From positions 76,537 through 140,536 of the forward strand of contig NZ_JABFMU010000009.1 of NCBI RefSeq assembly GCF_013359695.1: 64,000 bases of DNA. Reading direction: 5' to 3'. The notes below the pieces were generated by a model. That model saw only the letters and a list, made by a program, of their open reading frames with translations. It did no database searches and had not been told where the DNA came from. Origin of the DNA: Pseudomonas sp. C2B4 (GTDB taxonomy: Bacteria; Pseudomonadota; Gammaproteobacteria; Pseudomonadales; Pseudomonadaceae). Made by a program: the position numbers and the translations under genes. The stretch's first letter is position 1. Each line of letters starts with the position of its first letter. Of the stretch, positions 50,797 through 62,097 are shown in pieces.

Positions 50797-51264
50797 ATGC
50801 TCTTCCTCATTGCCTACATCAGCAGCGTCGTGCTGATCAACTTCGCTTTTTCCACCGCTCCGCACCTGGACATCATCTGGTCCGCCTGGGGCGGCCTGGT
50901 GTTCATCTTGCGCGACATGGTGCAAACCCGCTTCGGCCACGGTGCCATCGTGGCCATGCTGGTGGCGCTGGTGCTTTCCTATATCACCTCCGACCCCTCC
51001 ATCGCCCTGGCCAGTGCCACGGCGTTCGCGGTGTCCGAGTGCATCGACTGGCTGGTGTTCAGCATCACCAAACGGCCGCTGCACGATCGCCTGTGGATAA
51101 GTTCGGCCCTGAGCATCCCCCTCGATACGTTTATCTTCTTCGGCATGATCGATGCGCTGACCCCCGGCGTGATCCTCACCGCACTGGGCTCGAAGTTCGC
51201 CGGCGTGACGGCGGTGTGGCTGATCATGGCCTGGCGCCTGCGTAAACAGGCCGTCGTCAGCTGA
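50797..51264 (+). CDS. VUT-family (YhhQ-like) membrane protein
   Basis: A 155-residue inner-membrane protein with about five hydrophobic segments ([44 protein letters not shown]). [19 protein letters not shown] is typical of VUT/YhhQ proteins; YhhQ imports queuosine precursors. It is shorter than the usual YhhQ of about 220 residues, so the substrate is less certain. I place the start at 50797: the open frame further upstream is the REPIN. The ribosome site is weak. Confidence 0.8.
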   Translation: MLFLIAYISSVVLINFAFSTAPHLDIIWSAWGGLVFILRDMVQTRFGHGAIVAMLVALVLSYITSDPSIALASATAFAVSECIDWLVFSITKRPLHDRLWISSALSIPLDTFIFFGMIDALTPGVILTALGSKFAGVTAVWLIMAWRLRKQAVVS

Positions 51265-51364
51265 AGCCAAACCCTGCGGTTCATGTAAAATGCCGCGCTT
51301 TCTCCCACGGGACGCGCGCAAGACGTTGCTTCCCTCGATGATCCGCTTCCTTGAGGACCTTCAG

Positions 51365-52546
51365 ATGACCCGTATCGGAACCCCATTGTCGCCTACCGCG
51401 ACCCGCGTATTGATGTGTGGCTGTGGCGAGTTGGGCAAGGAAGTGGTGATCGAGCTGCAACGCCTGGGCGTTGAAGTGATTGCCGTGGACCGTTACGCCA
51501 ATGCGCCGGCCATGCAGGTTGCCCACCGCAGCCACGTGATCAACATGCTCGATGGTGCTGCCCTGCGTGCGGTGATCGAAGCCGAGAAGCCGCACTTCAT
51601 CGTGCCGGAAATCGAAGCCATCGCCACTGCGACCCTGGTGGAACTGGAGTCTGAAGGCTTCACCGTGATCCCGACTGCCCGCGCCGCGCAGCTGACCATG
51701 AACCGCGAAGGTATCCGTCGCCTGGCCGCCGAAGAGCTGGACCTGCCGACCTCGCCGTACCACTTCGCCGACACCTTCGAGGATTACAGCAAGGCGGTCG
51801 AAGACCTCGGCTTCCCGTGCGTGGTCAAGCCGGTCATGAGCTCTTCGGGCAAAGGCCAGAGCCTGCTGCGCAGCGTCGATGACGTGAAGAAGGCCTGGGA
51901 TTACGCGCAAGAAGGCGGCCGTGCCGGCAAAGGTCGCGTGATCATCGAAGGCTTCATCGATTTCGACTACGAAATCACCCTGCTGACCGTGCGTCACGTT
52001 GGCGGCACTACATTCCTCGCACCGGTCGGCCACCGTCAGGAGAAGGGCGATTATCAGGAATCCTGGCAGCCGCAAGCCATGAGTCCGGTTGCCCTCGCGG
52101 AATCCGAGCGCGTGGCCAAAGCTGTCACCGAGGCCCTGGGCGGCCGTGGCCTGTTTGGCGTCGAGCTGTTCATCAAAGGTGATCAGGTGTGGTTCAGCGA
52201 AGTGTCGCCGCGCCCGCACGACACCGGCATGGTCACGATGATTTCCCAGGATCTGTCGCAGTTCGCCCTGCATGCACGGGCGATCCTCGGCCTGCCGGTC
52301 CCGGTGGTGCGCCAGTTCGGGCCTTCGGCTTCGGCGGTGATCCTGGTGGAAGGGCAATCGACCCAGACCGCCTTCGCCAATCTCGGTGCGGCCTTGAGCG
52401 AACCGGATACCGCGCTGCGCCTGTTCGGCAAGCCTGAAGTCAATGGTCAGCGCCGGATGGGCGTGGCCCTGGCGCGCGATGAGTCGATCGAAGCGGCCCG
52501 GGCCAAGGCGACCCGCGCTTCCCAGGCGGTTGTTGTCGAGCTGTAA
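51365..52546 (+). CDS. purT: Formate-dependent phosphoribosylglycinamide formyltransferase
   Basis: A 393-residue ATP-grasp enzyme that forms FGAR from GAR, formate and ATP, the folate-independent alternative to Pur[34 protein letters not shown] and [16 protein letters not shown] are typical. I chose the ATG at 51365, [10 protein letters not shown], preceded by GAGGACCTTC; the frame is open to 51290. A TAAAAT hexamer at 51286-51291 could be a -10 box. Its product is the substrate for PurL. Confidence 0.96.
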   Translation: MTRIGTPLSPTATRVLMCGCGELGKEVVIELQRLGVEVIAVDRYANAPAMQVAHRSHVINMLDGAALRAVIEAEKPHFIVPEIEAIATATLVELESEGFTVIPTARAAQLTMNREGIRRLAAEELDLPTSPYHFADTFEDYSKAVEDLGFPCVVKPVMSSSGKGQSLLRSVDDVKKAWDYAQEGGRAGKGRVIIEGFIDFDYEITLLTVRHVGGTTFLAPVGHRQEKGDYQESWQPQAMSPVALAESERVAKAVTEALGGRGLFGVELFIKGDQVWFSEVSPRPHDTGMVTMISQDLSQFALHARAILGLPVPVVRQFGPSASAVILVEGQSTQTAFANLGAALSEPDTALRLFGKPEVNGQRRMGVALARDESIEAARAKATRASQAVVVEL

Positions 52547-52615
52547 AAACTTCTGCGGCGGGCCTATACCTTCTAGGTGTGGGCTCGCCCTGATGCCGGT
52601 CAGAAGCTACTGAAC

Positions 52616-52705
52616 TGTGGGAGCGAGCCTGCTCGCGAAAGCTGTTTCCCATTCAACATTCATGTTGATGCGAACTCCGCTTTCGCGAGCAGGCTCGCTC
52701 CCACA
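52616..52705. repeat. REPIN between purT and the CXXC gene
   Basis: TGTGGGAGCGAGCCTGCTCGCGA and its reverse complement enclose an interior with TTCAACATTCATGTTGATGCG. Confidence 0.92.
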
Positions 52706-52762
52706 GGGATTGCGCTGGATTGGCCGGCAAGACCTTTCATTAATGCTCCAGGCCTGTACCCC

Positions 52763-53311
52763 ATGAATTCGCAAAGCATCATTGTCCCGAAAATCTCCAC
52801 GCTGCCGGTGCATGAGCCCCGGGCCCGGGCGATCGTGCGGTGGCTGGTGCGCAAAAACATCGTCAAGGAAGAGCTCACGACGTGCGGCCGCACCGGCAAT
52901 CGCATGGGCCACGCCATCGGCGAAGGCGCGCGTGACGTGGTCCTGCACCCGGAGGCGCTGCCGTTCGGTGAACAGATCAACGGTTTGGAGATCATCACCA
53001 AGCGATGCATCTATACGCCGGCCAAGGGTTTTCTGGGCGAGGCGGGTTGCGCCGAGTGCCGCAAGGAAGTCGGCGAGGCCCTGTTTGAAAGCCTGGAAGA
53101 CTGGATGCCGGGGCGTACCGACAACTTCACCTGCCCTGAATGCGGGCATGAAGATGACATCAACGGCTTTCTGTTTCTGCAGGAATGCGGCTTCTCCAAC
53201 CTGGGGTTCATCTTCAACAACTGGGCCGAGGCCGGGTTCAAGCAGAGCTTTCTCGACGAATTCGCCGATTGGCTCGATCAACCCGTGAGCTGGGTCAAAG
53301 TCGAACTCTGA
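52763..53311 (+). CDS. Conserved hypothetical protein with two CXXC motifs
   Basis: A 182-residue cytoplasmic protein I cannot name. It has CAEC at residues 96-99 and CPEC at 124-127, a likely four-cysteine zinc site, then an aromatic stretch FSNLGFIFNNWAEAGFKQSFLDEF. Genes like this are sometimes labelled sugar ABC transporter ATPase in Pseudomonas, but there is no P-loop here. The ATG at 52763 starts after the REPIN. It lies between purT and guaB on the same strand, each separated by a REPIN. Confidence 0.75.
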   Translation: MNSQSIIVPKISTLPVHEPRARAIVRWLVRKNIVKEELTTCGRTGNRMGHAIGEGARDVVLHPEALPFGEQINGLEIITKRCIYTPAKGFLGEAGCAECRKEVGEALFESLEDWMPGRTDNFTCPECGHEDDINGFLFLQECGFSNLGFIFNNWAEAGFKQSFLDEFADWLDQPVSWVKVEL

Positions 53312-53317
53312 TGACCT

Positions 53318-53417
53318 TGTGGGAGCGAGCCTGCTCGCGATGGTCGTGAACGATGACGCGGGCTGTCTGGAGACAAGCGCCGCTTTCAAGTTCATCGCGA
53401 GCAGGCTCGCTCCTACA
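53318..53417. repeat. REPIN (mixed GTGGGAG/GTAGGAG ends)
   Basis: TGTGGGAGCGAGCCTGCTCGCGA on the left and GCGAGCAGGCTCGCTCCTACA on the right. The interior ATGGTCGTGAACGATGACGC is the reverse complement of the TCGTTAACGACCAT interior seen in other copies, so this one is inserted in the opposite orientation. Confidence 0.92.
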
Positions 53418-53472
53418 AAAAAGCAGCAATCTGGCGGATGCAATCCCCGTATATCAGTAATGCCAATAATAG

Positions 53473-55020
<1,548 letters not shown>

Positions 55021-55045
55021 GGCTTCAAGCAAATCGTTTAGCAAC

Positions 55046-55068
55046 CGGGGCTGTTTTTTTCAGCCCCG
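55046..55068 (+). promoter_or_regulatory. Stem-loop between guaB and guaA
   Basis: CGGGGCTG and CAGCCCCG pair around a loop of seven T, followed by AGTTGTTTCTG. It may be a partial terminator that lowers guaA relative to guaB. TGTTTCTGAAT is repeated just after it. Confidence 0.6.
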
Positions 55069-55119
55069 AGTTGTTTCTGAATCACGACTGTTTCTGAATT
55101 ATTTAGACGAGACTGAATC

Positions 55120-56697
55120 ATGGCCCTCGACATTCACGCTCACCGCATCCTGATCCTCGACTTCGGTTCCCAGTACACCCAACTGATTGCCCGCCGCGTG
55201 CGTGAAATCGGTGTGTACTGCGAACTGCACCCGTTCGACATGGATGAGGACGCCATTCGCGAATTCGCTCCAAAAGGTGTCATCCTCGCCGGCGGCCCCG
55301 AGTCCGTGCACGAAGCCGACAGCCCTCGTTGCCCGCAAGCCGTGTTTGACCTGGGCGTACCGGTATTCGGTATCTGCTACGGCATGCAGACCATGGCGGA
55401 GCAACTGGGTGGCAAGGTAGAAGGCTCCGAACTGCGTGAGTTCGGTTACGCCCGTGTCGATGTGGTCGGCAAGAGCCGCCTGCTGGACGGCATCGAAGAC
55501 CACATCGACGCCGACGGCCTGTTCGGCCTCGACGTATGGATGAGCCACGGTGACAAGGTCACCAAAATGCCGGAAGACTTCCACATCCTGGCCAGCACCC
55601 CGAGCTGCCCGATCGCCGGCATGTTCAGCGATGAACGTCGCTACTACGGCGTGCAGTTCCACCCGGAAGTGACCCACACCAAGCAGGGCGGTCGCATCCT
55701 GTCGCGTTTCATCCTCGACATCTGCGGCTGTGAAGCGCTGTGGACCCCTTCGAAGATTGCCGAAGACGCCATCGCCCAGGTTCGCGCCCAGGTCGGCACC
55801 GACAACGTGCTGTTGGGTCTGTCCGGCGGTGTTGACTCTTCCGTAGTGGCCGCGTTGTTGCACAAAGCCATCGGCGACCAACTGACCTGCGTCTTCGTCG
55901 ACAACGGTCTGCTGCGTCTGCACGAAGGCGAGCAAGTGATGGCCATGTTCGCCGAGAACATGGGTGTCAAGGTGATCCGCGCCAACGCCGAGGACCAGTT
56001 CCTCAACAACCTGGCCGGCGAAGCCGACCCGGAGAAGAAGCGCAAGATCATCGGCCGTACCTTCATCGACGTGTTCGATGCCGAATCCTGCAAGCTGGAC
56101 AACATCAAGTACCTGGCCCAGGGCACCATCTACCCGGACGTGATCGAGTCGGCTGGCGCGAAAAGCGGCAAGGCCCACGTGATCAAGTCGCACCACAACG
56201 TGGGTGGCCTGCCGGAAGAGATGAACCTCAAGCTGGTCGAGCCACTGCGTGAGCTGTTCAAGGACGAAGTCCGTCGTCTGGGCCTGGAACTGGGCCTGCC
56301 GTACGACATGGTCTACCGTCACCCGTTCCCGGGTCCTGGCCTGGGCGTGCGGATCCTCGGTGAAGTGAAGAAGGAATACGCCGACCTGCTGCGTCGCGCC
56401 GACCACATCTTCATCGAAGAACTGCGCAAGGCCGACTGGTACCACAAGGTCAGCCAGGCATTCGTGGTGTTCCAGCCGGTGAAATCGGTGGGTGTGGTTG
56501 GCGACGGTCGTCGTTACGCCTGGGTCGTGGCCCTGCGTGCCGTGGAAACCATCGACTTCATGACCGCGCGTTGGGCTCACCTGCCTTACGAACTGCTGGA
56601 AACCGTCAGCGGCCGCATCATCAATGAAATCGAAGGCATCTCCCGCGTCACCTACGACGTGTCGAGCAAGCCGCCAGCGACCATTGAGTGGGAATGA
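55120..56697 (+). CDS. guaA: GMP synthase (glutamine-hydrolysing)
   Basis: A 525-residue enzyme that aminates XMP to GMP. The N-terminal class I glutaminase (about 1-200) has [15 protein letters not shown] with the catalytic cysteine and QFHPEVTHT. The ATP pyrophosphatase domain has [16 protein letters not shown] and the C-terminal dimerisation domain ends [12 protein letters not shown]. It is in the guaB transcript or has a promoter in the 99-bp gap. Confidence 0.98.
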   Translation: MALDIHAHRILILDFGSQYTQLIARRVREIGVYCELHPFDMDEDAIREFAPKGVILAGGPESVHEADSPRCPQAVFDLGVPVFGICYGMQTMAEQLGGKVEGSELREFGYARVDVVGKSRLLDGIEDHIDADGLFGLDVWMSHGDKVTKMPEDFHILASTPSCPIAGMFSDERRYYGVQFHPEVTHTKQGGRILSRFILDICGCEALWTPSKIAEDAIAQVRAQVGTDNVLLGLSGGVDSSVVAALLHKAIGDQLTCVFVDNGLLRLHEGEQVMAMFAENMGVKVIRANAEDQFLNNLAGEADPEKKRKIIGRTFIDVFDAESCKLDNIKYLAQGTIYPDVIESAGAKSGKAHVIKSHHNVGGLPEEMNLKLVEPLRELFKDEVRRLGLELGLPYDMVYRHPFPGPGLGVRILGEVKKEYADLLRRADHIFIEELRKADWYHKVSQAFVVFQPVKSVGVVGDGRRYAWVVALRAVETIDFMTARWAHLPYELLETVSGRIINEIEGISRVTYDVSSKPPATIEWE

Positions 56698-56730
56698 TCC
56701 CGCGACACAGGTTGCAGTGAAGCACCAAGA

Positions 56731-56761
56731 AAAAACCCTGGCCTCGGCCAGGGTTTTTTTT
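56731..56761. terminator. Terminator between guaA and the toxin-like gene
   Basis: AAAAAACCCTGGCC and GGCCAGGGTTTTTT form a strong hairpin with T-runs in both directions, 33 bp after guaA and 22 bp from the stop of the convergent gene. Confidence 0.92.
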
Positions 56762-56782
56762 GTGCGGCTTGTAAGGGCAGGG

Positions 56783-59700
56783 TCAGATGGGAAGGCGACT
56801 TTGAAGATTCAGGCCCATCCGCGTCAGCGCGCTGGATAATTCTTGCAGGCTGTCGTAGGGAACCCGATTGACGGGACCCCACGATGGACGATCGATGTAA
56901 TAGCGCCCATCGGCAAAGCTCTGTACTGCTGTTTGCACCAGCTCACCATTCTGACTGCGGTGAAACAAGGTGAAGGCTCCCTGGGAGCGTTCGAAAGCGT
57001 ACATGCCCGCGCGATAAAGCAGTCTGTGGATTTGCGTCTCGGTGCGGCTGACGGGCGCAGCTTCCATGCGCAGAAGCAGATCGGCGTATTGAGTATCGAC
57101 GGTCCCGCGCATTGTATCGCCCTGTACGGAAGGCCCCCTTTCGATCTCAACGCCCGGATCTACGGCAATGCTCTCGCCTTGTCCGGGATTGACTTCCTCG
57201 ATGCGTAAACTGACGCCGCCTTCCAATTCGCTGATGCCGGCTAACCCCCTGAAGGTATTTGTGTTTTCCACGCCCGTCAGCACGACCCACTTGCCCGTGT
57301 CGTGGGTGGTTTTATCAAGGAACATGATGTCGGCTGTCAGGTGATTGGTACTGATCTGTTCTTCAATCCGCGTCAGCGAAATCGGTTTTCTGTAGGTCGC
57401 CGCGCAATCGGTAGCCTGGACACGGATGCCGTTTTGCCGAGCGGCTTTCACCAACTCCAGTTCATTGAACTGCCCTGACGGATCGGTGCCGAGGCGAGTC
57501 AGATACTTTTGCAGGTCATCGGACATGACGCCGTTTTTGAAGTAAGCGTTCAGGTCGGCCTGGGCAAAATCGCTGAGCAGTCGGCGCACATAGAGGGTCT
57601 TGACGCCTTGCCGCGCCAGGGCAGCCATGTTTTCGATCATCAATCGCATGCTGGAAATGCGCCCCGGCGTTTCACTGATGACCAGTCCAGGTGCGGATTC
57701 GAATACCTGTGCGATGAGATCCGGGAAGGTCGTTGAGGCGTTGACGGCTGGAATGGCCGGACGCGGTGGCAGATTGGCCCATGGGAGGTTTTCGTAGAAA
57801 CGTCGGGCGGAATTCAAAAGCGTCCTGGCCTTTTCGGCGAAGTGCAGGGCATATCGATCGGGAGCGATCAGCCCACCGTTCGGACCGATCTGCACTTGAA
57901 TGTGCGTCTCGCGTAATCCCATTGCCCAATTTTTCAGTGCAGGCCGGCTGGCTGGTTCAACATCGTAGGGCGTTTTTACAAGGCCGATATCGTTCGAGGT
58001 CGAGGTCGAGGGCTGAGGTTCGGTGACAGGCGGGGTGGACGGCGAGCCGGGTCCAACCTCCGGTTGCTCCGGTTCGACTGCAGGTTGCTCTGGCTCGACG
58101 ATTGCCGGTTCGCGCACGTCAAGTTCCAGCTCCACCGTGCACGGCTTGCCCAAACACTGGCCGCCACCCTTGAGGCCCAACTGGGTCATCCGTTCCCAGA
58201 GGCCTTCGTCATTCAGACGCACCGGCAATGAGTGAATAAGCTGGTTGGGCCTCGCCGGATCGACGATCGCCCAGAAACCGCCGCCCTGCGAATCCGTGAA
58301 GTAGCGCACGTAATAGGCCGTGTCGTTCATCAGGATGGCATAGGGCGGGTCGGATTCCAGCCTGTAGATCCCTTGGTATTTCCCTGTTTCCGTACCCGGA
58401 GTCAGTCCGTCCAGCAGTTCATTGGATTGATAGCTTTGCGGGATCTCGGGCACCTGTCCCGCTTCTGACGTCAGAGGGGGCAGCTCCTCCAAGGGTGGCA
58501 GTGTCTCACTGGGTTCTTCGACCTCCAGTTCCGGCACTGTGCCCGACTCGCCCAGTTCACCCGCCTCGGCGGCTTCCGACGGTGCGCCAATTTCCGTTAG
58601 CGCTCCGGTGCCTTTCAAAAACGGCAGGTTGAACAGCGCATCAATGCCGCTGAGTATCGCCCCGGTAACCCCCGCCTTGCGCTCGGTGGCGGTCTTGCCA
58701 TTGACTGCCTGGTCGATGTTCAGCCCCATGTTGGCGAGGCTGGCGCCAATTACCGGCAATGCCACTGGCCAGCCTACGGCCGCCATCGGGCCGAAGACTT
58801 TCAAACCAGCGCTCAGGTAACCGATCCACAGTTTCTTTCGCAGATCACCGTTGGACGTGAGGGACAGATCGGCTTCGGCGAACATCGCTGTGCGGGTCGA
58901 GTCCCGCAACCAGCTGAACGCATCCCCGGTCACCGTCTGATGGTTCGGGTTGATCAGGTGATGATCGGCATGACCCCAGGTGCTGACCAGCCGATTCATC
59001 AGGTCGGTGATGTTCTCGGTGATCGGCTGTCGGTCGGCCAGCGGAAAATGCTCAAGGAACTGTGTGCGTGGCGCTTTTTCGTTCATTTTTTGCAGGACCC
59101 ACCAGTGCATATCGGTGGCGGTTTCCAGCACATGAAAGGCTTTGTTATCGCCCGGTACGTACAGGATCTGGCGGCCCTTGGCGTCAACGATGCGCAGGAT
59201 GTTGGTTGCCACATGGCCGTCCACATCCAGGGTATACACCTGCAATCCCTGGCCTGAGGGCGACTCGGATTGCAGCATGGCCAAGCTGACCGGCCAGGTC
59301 AGCGGGCCGGTCACGGCATTGAGGGTGGTTTGAAAGTCCTCGTCAGTCAGATGGCCGCTTTCTCGCGCTTCAACGGCTTTGCCGAGGAAGTTGCATTTGG
59401 CCAGTGTCCGGAAATCACTGGCATAGTCGGTCCAGAACCTCTGCAGCTTGTTGCGGTAAAGGTCACTGAAGTCGATGGCCCAGAAGTCTTTCAATACCTC
59501 GTTGCCATGCAGGCGCACTTCATTGGTTGCATCGAAGTTTCTTTCGTCCGGTCCTGCGGTATAGAAGCCGCCGTACAAGTCCAGAAGGTCGGCATTGTCC
59601 TGATCGGTCGCGCGAAAGCGGTGAATGACCAGTTGCGTCAGGGTCAGGGATTCATAGGGCTTCTCGTCATAATGCTGCCAACCGGTGAACGACGACCCCA

Positions 59701-59902
59701 GGCTCTGGGCGGTCTTGAAACGGTGGAAATAGACTTTATCGGGGTCGAGGCCGACGACTCCGTATTTTTCAAGCAATTGCGCGGCGACCTCATGTGCGGT
59801 GTCCTGCAGGCTTGGACAAGCCTTGATCACCTGCGCGGCGATGTTCTTGAGGGCAGCCTTGTCGGCTGCGTTGGGCAGTGGGCGGGTTTGTGTCGGGTTC
59901 AT
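56783..59902 (-). CDS. Large toxin-like protein (DUF6543 / PMT C2-like)
   Basis: A 1039-residue protein that I assign to the Pseudomonas group related to dermonecrotic/PMT-type toxins. Residues about 1-350 resemble the DUF6543 region; about 357-430 are hydrophobic (GPMAAVGWPVALPVIGASLANMG) and could insert in membranes; two Pro/Glu-rich linkers lie at about 450-485 and 597-635. Residues about 725-905 resemble the ChaN/TIKI-like C2 domain, but GLVISETPGRISS and VVLTGVENTNTF have P746 and E879 where I would expect histidines. No signal peptide is seen, and no immunity gene was found. Transcribed away from the multicopper oxidase. Confidence 0.7.
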   Translation of the reverse strand: MNPTQTRPLPNAADKAALKNIAAQVIKACPSLQDTAHEVAAQLLEKYGVVGLDPDKVYFHRFKTAQSLGSSFTGWQHYDEKPYESLTLTQLVIHRFRATDQDNADLLDLYGGFYTAGPDERNFDATNEVRLHGNEVLKDFWAIDFSDLYRNKLQRFWTDYASDFRTLAKCNFLGKAVEARESGHLTDEDFQTTLNAVTGPLTWPVSLAMLQSESPSGQGLQVYTLDVDGHVATNILRIVDAKGRQILYVPGDNKAFHVLETATDMHWWVLQKMNEKAPRTQFLEHFPLADRQPITENITDLMNRLVSTWGHADHHLINPNHQTVTGDAFSWLRDSTRTAMFAEADLSLTSNGDLRKKLWIGYLSAGLKVFGPMAAVGWPVALPVIGASLANMGLNIDQAVNGKTATERKAGVTGAILSGIDALFNLPFLKGTGALTEIGAPSEAAEAGELGESGTVPELEVEEPSETLPPLEELPPLTSEAGQVPEIPQSYQSNELLDGLTPGTETGKYQGIYRLESDPPYAILMNDTAYYVRYFTDSQGGGFWAIVDPARPNQLIHSLPVRLNDEGLWERMTQLGLKGGGQCLGKPCTVELELDVREPAIVEPEQPAVEPEQPEVGPGSPSTPPVTEPQPSTSTSNDIGLVKTPYDVEPASRPALKNWAMGLRETHIQVQIGPNGGLIAPDRYALHFAEKARTLLNSARRFYENLPWANLPPRPAIPAVNASTTFPDLIAQVFESAPGLVISETPGRISSMRLMIENMAALARQGVKTLYVRRLLSDFAQADLNAYFKNGVMSDDLQKYLTRLGTDPSGQFNELELVKAARQNGIRVQATDCAATYRKPISLTRIEEQISTNHLTADIMFLDKTTHDTGKWVVLTGVENTNTFRGLAGISELEGGVSLRIEEVNPGQGESIAVDPGVEIERGPSVQGDTMRGTVDTQYADLLLRMEAAPVSRTETQIHRLLYRAGMYAFERSQGAFTLFHRSQNGELVQTAVQSFADGRYYIDRPSWGPVNRVPYDSLQELSSALTRMGLNLQSRLPI

Positions 59903-59955
59903 TCGCTCTGTTCCTTGAGTGAGGGACGACGAGGATGGCCCGATTGCCCAAGGTC

Positions 59956-59979
59956 GGTGCGCTACATATGTACCGCACC
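59956..59979. promoter_or_regulatory. 24-bp near-perfect palindrome, candidate operator
   Basis: GGTGCG and CGCACC flank the perfect palindrome TACATATGTA, with one C on each side as the only mismatched pair. It is 54 bp upstream of the toxin-like start and 121 bp upstream of the oxidase start. Symmetry and location between divergent genes suggest a dimeric regulator site; the regulator is unknown. Confidence 0.5.
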
Positions 59980-60099
59980 AGGGCGTTCCAGCCTGCGTCC
60001 ATCCGCCGCGCCGCCCTTACTGTTTCGCAACCGCAGGTGTATCGTATTCGCCTTTTCCAGGCCCCTGGCCTGTCGCTGATACGTGAGGTAGTTGAGTTC

Positions 60100-61476
60100 A
60101 TGTCCTTTACCCGTCGCCAAATTCTCGGTGGCCTGGCCGGTCTTGTTGTCGTTGGCGTCGGAGCGGGGGGCGCGTCGCGTTACTGGCTGGGCAAGAGGGC
60201 TGATGCCGAGGCGGGCCACGACTATGAACTCATTGCCGCGCCGCTGGACGTCGAACTCGTGGCCGGGCACAAGACCACGGCCTGGGCCTTCGGACCTTCA
60301 GCGCCGGGAACTGAACTGCGCGTGCGACAGGGTGAATGGCTGCGGGTGCGCTTCATCAACCATCTGCCGGTGGCGACCACCATTCACTGGCATGGCATTC
60401 GCCTGCCGCTGGAAATGGACGGCGTGCCTTACGTGTCGCAATTGCCGGTACTGCCCGGTGAATACTTCGACTACAAATTCCGCGTACCGGACGCCGGCAG
60501 CTACTGGTATCACCCGCACGTGAGCAGCAGCGAAGAACTCGGTCGCGGGCTGGTCGGCCCGTTGATCGTCGAAGAGCGCGAGCCGACCGGGTTCAAGTAC
60601 GAAAAAACCCTGAGCCTGAAGAACTGGCATGTCGATGAGCAGGGGGCTTTCGTCGATTTCAGCATTCCTCGCGAAGCGGCCCGTGGCGGCACGGCGGGGC
60701 GTCTGTCGACCATCAATGGCATCCCGCAACCGGTGATCGAATTGCCCGCCGGACAGATCACCCGGGTGCGCTTGCTCAACCTCGATAACACCTTGACCTA
60801 TCGCCTCAACATTCCGGGCGTCGAAGCGCAGATCTATGCGCTGGATGGCAACCCCGTCGAGCCTCGGCCATTGGGCAAGGAATATTGGCTGGGTCCTGGT
60901 ATGCGTATCTGCCTGGCGATCAAGGCACCGCCGGCCGGTGAGGAATTGTCCCTGCGCAATGGTCCGGTGCGCCTTGGCACATTGCGTTCGGTGCCCAATA
61001 CCGACGCGCCAACCGAATGGCCCGCCGCGCTGCCGGCCAACCCGGTGGCCGAGCCGGACCTGGCCAATGCCGAGAAACTCAACTTCAATTTCGAATGGGT
61101 GGGTTCGGTGTCGGTCAACGTCGACAACGGCAAGCCGCCGAGCCTGTGGCAGATCAACGGCAAGGCCTGGGACATTACCGACAAGACTTGTGCCGACCGT
61201 CCGATTGCCAAGCTCCAGAAGGGCAAGAGCTACATTTTCGAATTGAAGAACATGACTCAATACCAGCACCCGATTCACCTGCACGGCATGAGCTTCAAGG
61301 TCATTGCCTCGAACCGGCACAAGGTCATTCCCTATTTCACCGACACCTATCTGCTGGGCAAGAACGAGCGCGCGCAAGTGGCGCTGGTGGCGGATAACCC
61401 CGGGGTGTGGATGTTCCACTGCCACGTGATCGACCACATGGAAACCGGCCTGATGGCCGCTATCGAGGTGGCGTGA
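60100..61476 (+). CDS. Multicopper oxidase, Tat-exported
   Basis: A 458-residue three-domain cupredoxin oxidase. The twin-arginine signal is TRRQILGG at residues 4-11. Copper ligands are H96 and H98 (HWHG), H138 and H140 (YHPH), H390, H393 and H395 (HPIHLHG) and H440, C441, H442 and H446 (FHCHVIDH). The type-1 axial position, five after H446, is L451 rather than methionine. Relatives include CopA/CueO-like and bilirubin-oxidase-like enzymes, so copper or metal oxidation is possible. I chose the ATG at 60100; the open frame to 59935 crosses the palindrome. It overlaps tadA by one base. Confidence 0.9.
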   Translation: MSFTRRQILGGLAGLVVVGVGAGGASRYWLGKRADAEAGHDYELIAAPLDVELVAGHKTTAWAFGPSAPGTELRVRQGEWLRVRFINHLPVATTIHWHGIRLPLEMDGVPYVSQLPVLPGEYFDYKFRVPDAGSYWYHPHVSSSEELGRGLVGPLIVEEREPTGFKYEKTLSLKNWHVDEQGAFVDFSIPREAARGGTAGRLSTINGIPQPVIELPAGQITRVRLLNLDNTLTYRLNIPGVEAQIYALDGNPVEPRPLGKEYWLGPGMRICLAIKAPPAGEELSLRNGPVRLGTLRSVPNTDAPTEWPAALPANPVAEPDLANAEKLNFNFEWVGSVSVNVDNGKPPSLWQINGKAWDITDKTCADRPIAKLQKGKSYIFELKNMTQYQHPIHLHGMSFKVIASNRHKVIPYFTDTYLLGKNERAQVALVADNPGVWMFHCHVIDHMETGLMAAIEVA

Positions 61477-61973
61477 TGCGTCAGATTCGACCCGCCGCGA
61501 TCATCGACCGCAGCCGTGACCGCGACTTCATGCGCGAAGCCCTGGCCCTCGCCGCGCAAGGCGCCGCTCTTGGCGAAGTGCCGGTGGGCGCGGTGCTGGT
61601 GCAGGACGGTGAAATCATCGGTCGCGGCTTCAATTGCCCGATCAGCGGCAACGACCCCAGCGCCCACGCCGAGATGGTCGCGATCCGCGCCGCCGCCCAG
61701 GCTGTGAGCAACTATCGTCTGACGGGCAGCACGCTGTACGTGACGCTGGAACCGTGCAGCATGTGCGCCGGTTTGATCGTGCATTCGCGGATTGCTCGGG
61801 TGGTGTATGGCGCGCTGGAGCCCAAGGCCGGGATTGTGCAGAGCCAGGGGCAGTTTTTTACCCAGGGTTTTTTGAATCACCGGGTGTTGTATGAGGGTGG
61901 GGTGCTGGCCGAGGAGTGTGGGGCTGTTTTGAGCGAGTTTTTCAAAGCCCGCCGAGCGAAACCTTCAGACTGA
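61476..61973 (+). CDS. tadA: tRNA-specific adenosine deaminase
   Basis: A 165-residue zinc enzyme that deaminates A34 of tRNA-Arg(ACG) to inosine. The zinc and catalytic residues are H64 and E66 (SAHAEMVAIR) and C94 and C97 (EPCSMCAGLI). The ATG shares its A with the TGA of the oxidase gene, so its expression may depend on that gene unless a promoter lies within it. Length is normal. A REPIN follows. Confidence 0.96.
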   Translation: MRQIRPAAIIDRSRDRDFMREALALAAQGAALGEVPVGAVLVQDGEIIGRGFNCPISGNDPSAHAEMVAIRAAAQAVSNYRLTGSTLYVTLEPCSMCAGLIVHSRIARVVYGALEPKAGIVQSQGQFFTQGFLNHRVLYEGGVLAEECGAVLSEFFKARRAKPSD

Positions 61974-61985
61974 ACACCGAACTCC

Positions 61986-62075
61986 TGTAGGAGCGAGCCT
62001 GCTCGCGATGAGGGCCTGACAGTCAACGACGATGTTGAATGACAGATCGCTATCGCGAGCAGGCTCACTCCTACA
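61986..62075. repeat. REPIN between tadA and cmoB
   Basis: TGTAGGAGCGAGCCTGCTCGCGA and the partner GCGAGCAGGCTCACTCCTACA (one change) enclose an interior with CAGTCAACGACGATGTTGAATG. It lies between convergent genes with no T-rich terminator, so it may end both transcripts. Confidence 0.9.
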
Positions 62076-62097
62076 GGGTTATTCGTTGTGGAGGGAT

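Noticed and set aside
59935..60099. N-terminal extension of the multicopper oxidase
   Set aside because: It would bury the Tat signal 55 residues inside the protein and would run through the palindrome. The ATG at 60100 places TRRQILGG at the N-terminus.
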